NCBI RefSeq assembly: GCF_032118995.1
Contig: NC_092662.1
Span: 16,133,701-16,197,700, forward strand
Source of the DNA: Asterias amurensis
Taxonomy: Eukaryota > Echinodermata > Asteroidea > Forcipulatida > Asteriidae
Length of the DNA stretch: 64,000 nucleotides
Direction of reading: 5' to 3'
Shown: piece after piece, positions 35,701 to 47,700 of the stretch
Layout: each line of letters opens with the position of its first letter
Position numbering within the stretch: position 1 is the stretch's first letter
Notes under the pieces: model-generated
What the model was told of the DNA's origin: nothing
Database searches by the model: none
What the model saw: only the letters and a program-made list of their open reading frames with translations
Program-made: the position numbers and the translations under genes

Positions 35701-38700
35701 CCCACCACCATTTACCAAGTAAATAGGAAGTACTTCAGCACATGGTCATAATTTGAAGTCTGTATTAAAGTCACACCAAGAAGTTGGGTGTTGAACTGCT
35801 AAAAACCTAGTATTGAAGAGGCATTATAAAGGGTTCTCTTCAGTTTTTTTGTTTAAACTGGGGGCCTTCTGGACCCAATTTTTTTTAAAGTTTGGCCAAA
35901 GCAGGTGTAAGCCCTACTGAGCAATCTAAAACAATTTAAACAGTTCTCTCTTGATGCTTTTTTAGAAAAAATCAAAAATTTACATATTTTTGGGGGTGGG
36001 TGAAATAACGAACCTGTGAAAAAAAAAAAAAAACTTTGTTGCAAAGAATTGTGTGCTTTGAGATGCCCAATAAAACTGAAGTCTTTTTCGGATTCAAATT
36101 GATGGGTAAAAAGTAACTTTTCTTTTCTCTAAAACTACAAAACTTTAAAGGTGGTCCTTTCTAAAAAAATATTTTCTTAGATCATCAGCTCTTTTCCAGT
36201 AAATATTTATGATTATTTAACTTGTGCAGAGTTGTTACCCGAAGTACACCCCGCCTTTAATAATGACCCTTTCTTTCCTCAGTCCAAAATACTCCATGAA
36301 CCATTGCTTTCCACAACCACAACCAATCCACAGTCATGGAGGAGCAAACCACGTTGCATGCATACAATATGCACATAAAGTACATTGTTAATGTACACGA
36401 TCAATGTACATATACATGTACATGTGCACACATGCACAGTGCACTACATGCTGACTGACTGCATGCTGAACACATCCACCTTCACAAAACCCAATCTTTA
36501 TGTAGGGTCTGCATTCTTCACCCAAACACACCGCAGAAAATGTTTCTTTAGATCTAAACAATATTTACCCTTGACTAGGCTGGGTGTCTTCTTCCATATT
36601 CTATTCCTTCTAAATATATCGCCCTGGCAGACACTATCCCGCTTTCATGTGCCACAGCGTTCAACCCCACACCACAGGATCTTACAGCCAATGTATGTAA
36701 TGCATGCACACCCCAGAAAGCCCAGACTGCCAGTGCAGACGGCAATTACTGCTACAGCCATTGACAGCACTGTGTGGTTAACAGTTTACTATCACCACAG
36801 TACAAGCTACACACAGACACACACTGTGTGTACACACCGGGCCACTTTGCTGTCTACACAGGGCCACTTCACTGACCCACTGTGACCTTTGACCTAAGAC
36901 CTTTGTAGGCTTCTGGCATTGTTTATTTTGTATTTTGATTCAGGTCCCATGAGTTGAATCTTGGTATGGTTAAAGCATAAGCAGCTATGTAGTATGAGGA
37001 GTTATGTGAAAGCCATTGGACACTTTCGGTAAACAGTATTGCAAAAGGCCCACACTTCGTCTATCACAACTTATATATAAAATAACAAACCTGTGAAAAT
37101 TTAGGCTCTATCGGTCAACAGAGTCGGGAGAAAATAACGGGAATACCCACCCTTGTTTCCGCACGTTTCGCCGTGTCATGACATGTGTTATAATCCGTAA
37201 TTGTCGTTGACGAGAATTGATAATTGTTTTAATGTTTTCTCAAAAAGTAAAGCATTTCATGGCATAATATTTCAAGAGAAGTCTTTTACCATTACCTTCT
37301 ATAAACCCTGTAAGTTATTTGTAAATCTGTGAACTTTTATTTTTTTTCTGTTCTGAAAGTGTATAATGGCTTTAAAAGCAGCATGGAGCAGTTGAAGCTG
37401 AAGGAAATGGGTGCTTGAAAAAAAAAAACAGAAATCATGAAACGGAACAAAACTTACTTAACCAAGAACAATAAAACGATTTTATTTTAGAAAACGACTA
37501 AAAGTCAAAACAATCAATGATGGATATAAAAAATTAAAACTGGTAAGCTATAAATGTATACACAAGCCAGGGCCCAATTTCATAAAGCTTTTAAGCAAAA
37601 AATACTGCTTTGCAAATTTCTTTGCTGGGCAAACTTCTTCCTCCATGGGCAAACAAATTGAGTGGGGCACAAGTCACTCCGAAGCAAACTTAATGCGCTT
37701 AACAAATTGTTGTGCTTACAGGCATCATGAAGTTGGACGTAAGCATAAAAACTGGCTTTGCACAGGAAAATCTTGCTTAGCAAAAACAGCTCACGTGCCA
37801 ACATTCCAAAGTTTACATACTGCAATTGGTGCCTGCTCATTTTTTGCTTGGTAGAGAAATGTGTTAAGCAGTATTTTTTGCTTTCAAATAGCTTTATGAA
37901 ATTTGGCCCTGATCACTTTGTTGTTATAAGGGGGCAGGCAGTTGGTAAAGCTTGCTCCCGTTGGGCCCTTGTTTCAGAATTGTGTATTGGTGTTCACGTT
38001 CACATAACTACTGTTTCCAGACTGAGTACTTCAGACTTAAAGAAATACGTTGCCTTGGATTGGTCGAGTTGGTCTTTGAAAAGCGTTTGTAACTGTTTGT
38101 TATATAATGCATATATAGAAAGGTGTTGTAAAAGTAGAATACAATGATCCACACAATAATGCCTTGAAATTGCATGGTTTTCCTTTTACCACGTCGACTA
38201 ACACGGTCGGCCATTTATGGGAGTCAAATTTTTGACTCCCAAGGCATGTTTGTGAGGATCATTGTATTGTACTTTTAAAACATCTTTCTAACCACTATAT
38301 GCATTTTATAACAAACGGTTACAAACGCTTTTTATAAACCAACTCGACCGATCCAAGGCAACGTGTTCTTTTAAGCAAGTCATTGTACCAGACTCAAGTC
38401 TTACAAGCAAATGGCTTGTACTCCATAACAAATACAATACAATTTTTATAACAATTTGAATCAAGTTGGAACACTCTTGAATCACCATTGCATATTGGGA
38501 TTAATGCTTTTTAAAAATTAATGCCCAGTATTAACATGAACAAATCACTGGCAAAACATAGTGCGTTTACTTGTTGTCTTCTTTTTAACGTGATAGGTTA
38601 GTTGCGTTATAGATGGTTCAGTAAAACTGCCTATACTACAGTATGTAGGAAAATTCCTGGAAAAATTTCACAAACTTTTTTGAAAACAAATTCTAACACA

Positions 38701-41700
38701 GTTCGTGTGAAATATCTGCCCTGTTTTATAATTCTCCACTGAAATTTTAAATAGTTTTCAATGAAATTTAAATGAAATTGTTAATAAAATTTAAATGAAA
38801 TTCTCTCCGGTTTATAAACTGAAAACTTGCTAAGTTCCCCGTGTTCAGTAATAATAATGGATGCTGGTTATCACTGTATCAGAAAAGGATCCGGCCCATC
38901 TTGCAATTTTGCTAACAAAAAACATAAACATAAGGGAAAAAACAAAAGTGTTTAAAGGGTAAATAAACAAAATAAATTATTACCATGAAACACTTGTTGA
39001 GAACAACAAGTTTAGTTGGTACTTAAAAACTATTTTGAGAAAGTATTCCCCTTCCAAGTTGTATGATTTAAAAAAAAATGTTCTCCCCCAAATATTTTCT
39101 CAGATACCTGACGGTTCAATGTAATTACAAACATGTGACAGTGGTGTCCGTCACTGAATACTGCGGCCAAAGATGCTATTGGTACCCATGTCTAAATGTG
39201 AATGGATTTAATGTTCAGTATAGAGACCTTATGCATTGACGTCATCCAGCCGCCATCTTAGAGGAAAAACGGTGACAAACAATCAAGATGCATGGATTTG
39301 TACGCGCGGCGCACAGTATTGGCCAATGAACAACCTCCTTTTGACCTCTAAGTGAGGGCGCCCTACTGAAATGACGTCATGTGCATAAGGTCTATGAAAA
39401 TATGTTAAGTTTAAGTATGATAAATATATTGTCTAGGTTTCAAAAGGCAGCTTTACAAAAGGTCATCGTTAAGTAGCACCAACAGTCTCTTGACTTAAAG
39501 GAACACGTTGCCTTGGATCTGTCGAGTTGGTCTTTGAAAAGCGTTTGTAACCGTTTTTATAAAATGCATATGGGTAGAAAGATGTTGTAAAAGTAGAATA
39601 CAATGATCCACACAGACATGCCTCGAAATTGCATGGTTTTCCTCTTACCCCGTTGACTAAGAGTCGGCCATTTCTGGGGGTCAAAATTTTGACTCACATA
39701 AATGGCCGACAGTGTTAGTTCGCACAGTAGAAGGAAAACCATGCAATTTCGAGGCAAACTTGTGTGGATCATTGTATTCTACTTTTAAAACATCTTTCCA
39801 ACCATATGCATTATATAAAAAAAGGTTACAAATGCTTTTGTTTTGACCAACTTGTCCGATCCAAGGCAACGTGTTCCTTTAAACACCCTAAGCCGAGTGA
39901 AACTCAAGAAAGCACCCCACCTTGCACAGGTGAATATTACAAGCCACGCAACCTGTCCGCGTGGATATTGGTTTCCCCTTGGCGGTTTTCCTTCCCATCC
40001 TTCGACACGCGACACACATCTTTCCATACGGGCTCGTCATGCGGATCAGCTGGTGTTTGGGGCCATTGGTGAGGGGCACTGGTTGAGCAGAGTGCTGATG
40101 CATCGGTGTGCCCTCGGCGAAGCCCGCTATCAATGCGGTTGCGATATCGACGACGAACATACGGTGGCTGAGTATCTCTCTTGTCGGGTTGCCCTTTGTT
40201 TTCTCCTTGTAGCAGAGCCATGCGTTGACTCGACTCACGTCGAGGAGGAAGTAGAGGAGTTTACGCCACCATCTCATGGACTGACGGCTGCAGGATTGAG
40301 CAGAGCGAAGCTGGTCGTGGCGGTTGACTCCCATGTACTTGTTGTAGTCAATGACTTGTTTAGGGGCTCTGAGGCTTGACGTTGTCACTCTTGTCTCATT
40401 TTTACCCTTTCTCCCGAGGAAGTCGGTCGTCTTGTTGCGGTAGCTCTGGTGGCATGTAGAGAGAAGATACAGAGCCTTGCAGTCTCTCCAGATGGATGCT
40501 GTCATGTTCCCGTTCTGCCTGAAGTACATAGTGCCTCGAGGAGCACTTGTAATCTCCGCGATCTTCTTGTAGTTGTTGGGATTCACCAAGGGTTTCAGGC
40601 TAAAGTCATCGGGGAGACCCTTGCTGACTTTCTTCACTGGTCCGCAGATGTATGTCCGTTTCTCTAGGAGCTGGGTAGCGAGAGCTGGCGACGTGATCGC
40701 ATGTCTGACGTAGAGCTCATGATAACGATGGAAGAAGGGTTCTGTTAGCTTGAGAGTGAGTTCTGTCATCTTAAAACCAGATTCAGGACTCACGAGCATG
40801 TTCAAGAGGTAGCCAGTTTTTGCGTCGCAGATGGTGAAGATTTTGAAACCCATCTTGTTTGGTTTAAGGGGCATGAAGAACCGTTTAGAGTTTGGACCTC
40901 TTCTCTTGAAGATCATCGTCGCTTCATCCAGTGCGATCTGCTTGCCTGGATTCCAATTGTCGAGACAGTTGGCGACAACTGTGTCCCAGACAACCTGGAG
41001 AGGGTACATGGGTTGTGCGATCATGTACGCCCAACGCTGCTGGGGGTTCTGGATCGATTTAGGACCCTTCTTTGGGTTGGCGCAGGAAAGAACCTCGCTA
41101 AGAAGGCAAAACCTCTCTCGGAGCATGGTGTTTGCAACGAGGGTGTTTCGAAGACCGGGATGGGTTGACCAGTCGTCCATGAAGCTCTTGTTGTGATGGA
41201 CACCCTGGAGCATCTTAATGCCTAGCCAGGCTCGAATCTCCTCCTGCGTGGTGCGCTTATTGAAACGAGGATGAGACCGGCCAGCTATATTTGTATAGCG
41301 AGCCATCTTCTTAAAGAGTACAAGAGGAAAAAACATCAGGAAGTATTGAAGAGGGCTGTCCTGCTCTGGTCGGTCGACCGAGGACCCTTCGGGCGATGCT
41401 CCTTTAAACTTGTGCAACTTAATCGTCTTCCGGTTCCTGGACCAACCGTATCTATCTGGAGGGTAGACCACCTCATTCAATTCGCTCGGTGGATCAGGGT
41501 CATCGTCTGATCCAAGTTGATATTTGTGATCTTTCTTAAACCTCTTCACCTGCTGGTAGAACAACTCGTCGTCGGTGTCAAAGTTTTCAGATGAGTCTGA
41601 GGTGTTCTCATCCTCACCTGCCCTTTCATCTGAATCGGAGTCGGACGAGTTAACCTCGGTGGAATCTGAATTATACGCTTCGCTGTCCGCCTCGTCCTCA

Positions 41701-44700
41701 TTTGCGGAAAATGAGTTGAGAGATTCTTCTTCGTCTTCTTCGTCGCCATAAAAGTTACTCTCTGGCTTCCAGTGCTCCTCTGGATTGCTATAATCTTTCT
41801 CCACTTTTATCGGCCAGATTGTCGCTTGCTCCCTGTTATCGGTGTTCTGGGCGAGATTTTGTTGACTTCCTTCTCCAAGCAGTCTACTCTCACCATTTGT
41901 CTCTTCTTGGGGACCAGTCCTATTCAAATAAAAAAAATATACAAAAAAATAGGTAGTTAGTTGCATTGAACAGTTGTCTGTTGTGCAAACATGTCTGGGA
42001 GAAATGAATGGGTCAACAAGTGGAAGGGTTGACTGTGTACTGATCAATTAAAAATAAATTGGGACACCAATACATTAAGCAAATTCTTTCTGAAAGAAAT
42101 GCTGCATTAACATTGGTCCTTTCCTTTTTAAATACCTGTGAAAATGAAACCAGTATTTTTTTCTTCCCAAAATCAATTTAATCTTCTTCGAATGATGCCA
42201 GTAACATTTTTTCCTGTGTTTAAAATGTTTTCTAAATCTATTCCAGTTAACTTTATTTTTAGATTTGTTGGAGGAAAAATTTTTTGGGTAAGGGAGGGAG
42301 GGGGACATTCTAAAATAAATAGATTTTTAGGGCAAGAGTTGAGGAAACAAGTGATTTTGCATCTTCTCCAAAACATACTCAAACCAATTGTAATCAGAAT
42401 TTTTCATAATGCATTTTTGATTTATTTATTATTTTATTTTATTTATTTATTTGTTTAATTTTTTGGGGAGTGGGGGGTTGACAGAACAAGTCAGTAAAGT
42501 GGAGGTCAGATTTGAACAGAATTTAATCTTTTCCAAAATTTCCTCTCAACTTTTACCAGAAATACACCACCAGAAAAAGGGGGCAAAGTTTATGATACAG
42601 TGTGGGAAGGGGCCGGCAGGAGAGAACTTTATATTTATCCATGCAGTGTTCAATCTCCAATGGGGAATTATGGTTTTAACTCTTTACAAAACAGAAACTG
42701 GTCATCAGTTTGTAATATTTACCCTGCTGTCGTCTCTTGCGCCTGTGCCATATTTCTACCCTCTTCAACACTGGTAGAAAAAATTTCTGAACAATCCCAG
42801 GCAGTTTTCTGAACCTCTAAACTCAATTCCAGCCAGCCCCTATCAAACAATATTCACAGCATTTAGACTGCACTCAATAATAGTCACTGCTTCCCTACAA
42901 ACTGCAACACTGTGTATGAATGCTATAGGTCAAAACAGCTTGTGTGTGTATATTCATGGCATGCAGACAGTCTGCCCTTTACAACCCTGTGCTGTGTGCA
43001 TGAGAGCCATTACGTATACCTACAAAACAACTCATGGATTGTTCACCACAAACCACATCCCCCCCCCCTGTGAATGGGCTGACCCTTGACCTTGGGTTAA
43101 CTTCATGTTAAAGCACCAGACATTAGTACTGTGAGTGGGTGTGTGTGTGTGTGTGTGCAGGGCATGGACATGTGTACATATAGGTTGTTTCACTCTGCAT
43201 GCAGTACTCAGTGTTATGCAGTTTTTGTTGGAGGGTTGTGGCGAATTTACTGTTTCAATACACTGGTTGCATTTTCAGATCAGCGTATGGCCTTGGCTTG
43301 CCTTATGGTGTAACCACCTGTCATATAAAATGTCTGTGGCTGTAATTAATCCTGGATTTTCTGTCCAACTTCAATCCCACTAGGGCCTACTCTATTGATT
43401 AAAGTTTGGATCTACCCTTCCCCCCCCCCCCCCAAAAAAAAAGAAGAAAAAAAAACTGCTCTCTGGATGGTCTGAAATGCCCCTTTGAAAAACAAAACTA
43501 GTCTAAATAGTCTTGTTAACCTTATTTTTCATAATGTTCCCTTCCCATCTCTGCTTACAAGTTCCAATGAACATAGGTTAGTAAACAGTTAAAATCCATT
43601 AATTAAGTCCAAGAAAAACAGGTGTAAAATAGTTCCTTTTTGGGAACAGGGATATTAAAAACATAAATTTTAAAGTGTGGAACTTGATTGACCCCTATAC
43701 AGACACATGTATACAAATTGTGATTTATAGAAACATTTTTAAAGTACAAAGGCAACTTAAGCTTTAGTTGTTGGAAAAAAGTTTGTTTAAATTTTTTTGC
43801 AAATATTTGTGCAAATTTTGAAAACTAAAGTGAAATTTATGTTTCTTTCTTTTATTGCAGTATGTCGTCAAGGATGTGCGTAAGGCATTTGTGGTGGATA
43901 ACATCTGGCCCGCTGTGCAGGCCAACTGCCTCTATGAAGATCGCTACCAGATGGGTACTGCCCTCGCTAGACCGCAGATTGCTAAGGGTCTGGTGGAATG
44001 CGCCCTGGCAGAGGGCGCTCAATACATATCCCATGGTGCAACGGGAAAGGTACGTACAAAAAGTGTTTCTTGACTTTCAAGCTTTTTTGTATTTACAGAT
44101 TTTAAGAATGGTCAATTCAGTTTTTTGTTGTTGGCAGTGACTCTCATTTGTTTACTGGCATAATATTTTCATTTTTGTTTTCTTTCACATTTGAATTTTT
44201 AAGGGAAAGATTTCTGGATCCTATCACCACCTTTTCACTCATTTTGTACTGAAAGGAATATCTCATTTGAGTAAATTAGATACTTAGTTATTTAATAATG
44301 AATGAAAAAGTGGTGGCAGGATACAAACATTTTTCCAATTTGAGTTTGGAGAGAAGACCAAAGTTGTGGCACTGTTTCAGCATTTTATATATTTTTTTAA
44401 TAACTATTTTTGCCAGATTTTCACAGATTGTTTAACATAAATGTTTTCCTTTCTTTCTAGGGTAATGACCAAGTACGACTAGAGCTGTCTTCCTATGCAC
44501 TCCACCCCACCATTGAGGTAAGGTGTACACTTCATTAAAAAGAATTAGTTTAGTTGATCGTCCGACAAGTGAAATGTTAGTGGCTTCTGGTTAGAACGTA
44601 GACTCATTCTAAATTTCCTTAGGATTTTGTGGGTTTTTTTTCAATGGGTCAAATATCATGCCTGGGTGCAAATCTGTCAAACCAAGTCCTGAAATTTTAT

Positions 44701-47700
44701 AAAGGCCATCGCCTCTGTTGCTAATTCAAGCCAACCAAAATATTTGTTGCTTTGGCAATCGATAGATGGGTATTTTGTCACTTTGTTTCTTACGTGTGTA
44801 TTGAATGCATACTTTTCTTTCTTTTTCTCATTGCAATAAAAACTGAATTTCAAGTTTTTTGTTTTAACCCAACCACCCACAATTTCGAAAAAACACCAAA
44901 AGGTTTATAAACATTGACTATTTGTAATGGCCCGTTCTATAATTGTTTTTGTATCCTACAAATCCACTCTGTGGTATTAATTATCCCTCTCAGTTCACCC
45001 GGTAATCAACCCCACAGCTCCCAAGGTTAGTGGAGGGTCCTGTTTGTAATGAAACCTGACCTCACTGGTTCACACCATGGTCGTTTTGTTCGTGGACTTT
45101 CTCCTGATTCTAAAGAATTTGCCAAGCACCTGGAGGGAAGTGTTAGCTGAAATGGTCTCACCAGGCACTCAAAAGTAGTCCTGGCGTTTGGAGCGGAGAG
45201 CTTAATTAAAAAGAAATGAAAATTTCTTGTCCAAGCCCCAGGTTAAAGGCACTGGACACGTTCGGTAATTACTCAGAATGTGTGTTTGTATATTTTTGTA
45301 ATGAGTTTTTGAACATTTGTATGGTGAAATAAGCCTAATAAATGTGGTTTTATTATTATTATTATTAACAAATACAAATGTATATGGTAATATCAATAAA
45401 TATGTTTTCAGTCTAGTGTAAAAAAAGTTTAAGCAATTTTTATTTTTTTATTTAGAGATGTCAACTTCCCAATTTTGAGAACTTTGAATTTCAGCAGTAT
45501 GCCCCACCTGCCCTGGGTAATGATAATTCTGTTTCCCCCTCTCATAATCCCAGATCATAGCCCCATGGAAGATGCCAGAATTCTACAATCGTTTCTTGGG
45601 ACGTAACGATCTGTTCGAGTATGCCAAGGCTAAGAACATTGAACTGTCTATCACACTCAAGCAGCCATGGAGTATGGATGCTAACCTAATGCACATCAGC
45701 TACGAGTCTGGTATCCTGGAAGACCCTATGGTAAATTGATAATAACCATTGACAACAACTCTCTCCCTTGAAGCCATTGGACACTTTCGGAACAGAAAAA
45801 AAAAAATCACAGATTTACAAATAACTTAAATGGTTTACAGAAGGTAGCGGTAAAAGACTTCTCTTGAAATATTATTCCACGAAACATTAAAACAATGCTC
45901 GATATCGAGAATTACGGATTTATTTTAAACACATGTCATGACACAGCGAAACGTGGGTTTTCCCGTTATTTTCTCCCGACTCCGATGACCGATTGAGGCT
46001 AAATTTTCACAGGTTTGTTATTTTATATATAAGTTGTGATACACGAAGTGTGGGCCTTTGTACAATACTGTTTACCGAAAGTGTCCAACGGCTTTAACAT
46101 GTGAAAGTTTTGTTACAAAAGGTGGTGGCGTTTTTGAGATATCGCCGAAAATCCGGAGCAATGTCCACGCAGAAAGAATAATCCCTACAGGAATCAGGGA
46201 TGTGATTTCTCTTATTTTTAACAGGAAACACCCACTCAAAAATTAATTCAATTCACGACGATGAAACCATATGGAACACCCCAGTTTCAAAACCAAAGAT
46301 AAATGTATGGAAGCAGGCTTCGTACCCGCAAGCTATTGCGCTCGCAAGCTTTCACGCTTTACGCTTATAGTTTGCTTATATGTGCGCCTTGAGCACCTCA
46401 TTTTGGTGGATTTTGGCGCCCTATAAATATTCTTTATTAATATTCTTTATTATTATTATCATTCATTCATTCATTCAATGGTTTATTAAAATTCTATTCA
46501 ATTCGCTGCCAGCAGCAGAATTACATGAACACTTACATAGTTAACAATTTGGAGTAAAACATTACATTACTATTTAAAAATGTCTAAATCTTACACAGAA
46601 AAACTGAGAGGGAGAAGTACTGTACACTCCTGTAGGGAGGAGAACAGTAACTTAAAATTAATAATTAAACATATGAGTAAAACATTACAATCAAAATTAA
46701 AATAGCTAAAACTATAGTTGAGGTTTTTTTTCAACAGCCTATCACATCACTGAGGAATATATAATCTGAGAAGTATACTCTGATTACAAATTGTCAAATT
46801 GGCAGAGCTTCTAATGATTGAATTGATGTTTTGCAGGTGGAGGCACCCGATGACATGTACCTGATGACGGTCGACCCGAAGAAAGCCCCGGAACAGTCTG
46901 ATAGAATTGAGATCGAGTTTAGCAAAGGTATGTCCTCTCGTGACGTGACTGAGCTGCAAACTTTTCTGTTTCTGCAGAAAGTCTCCTTAAAAAAAAACCC
47001 ACCAAATCGTTCGATTTTCTGATGAACAAATATGACAATCTACCTGATTATGTAAACTTTTCTACCTGATTATGCAAAAATTTCCCTGATTTTGGAAACT
47101 TTGTCTTTATTATGTTGAGTATGATTGTAGTTATCTCCCTGGTTGTACAAAATGTCCCTGATTGCAAGATGCAAATGTTGGTATCTGTCAATGTACATTA
47201 TGTTTTGTCAATAATTTTTCAGTGCACTTTCAGATTGTGACAAGAGCAACATATTTGCAATGGTGATTTGGAAGTCATTCAATTTTTCTGGAGGATTTAT
47301 TGTACTGGTCGTAAACTTTATTTTAATTTTATTGCAACTGATCCATTGACTTACTGATAATTACCGAAAGCAGGGCCAAATTTTGTAGAGCTGCTTTAGC
47401 AGAACATATTGCTCACAATTTTGTTGCTTAACAAAAATGGACAACCAGTACAGATTGTACAAGTGACACTGGCTGGCAGCCTTATCCTAATAATCATAAT
47501 AAGGGGATCGGGTTGGGTAAGTGGTTTCTTTCTTTCACCCCTGTGGACCCCAGTTCGGATCCCACCTCAGACTGGAGCATTTCATTTGTATTTGGTTTTC
47601 ATTCCCTAACTGGGCCCAATTTCATGGCTCTGCTAACCGTAAGCACAGAATCGGCGCTTACAGAAGCAGGGAATTCTGTGCTTACAGCAAGCGTATTTCT

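Noticed and set aside
36350..36890. Coding exon in the TGTACA/CA-rich region (166-aa plus frame)
   Set aside because: Composition is simple-sequence-like with no splice or domain support; it may instead be regulatory sequence for gene A but nothing proves that.
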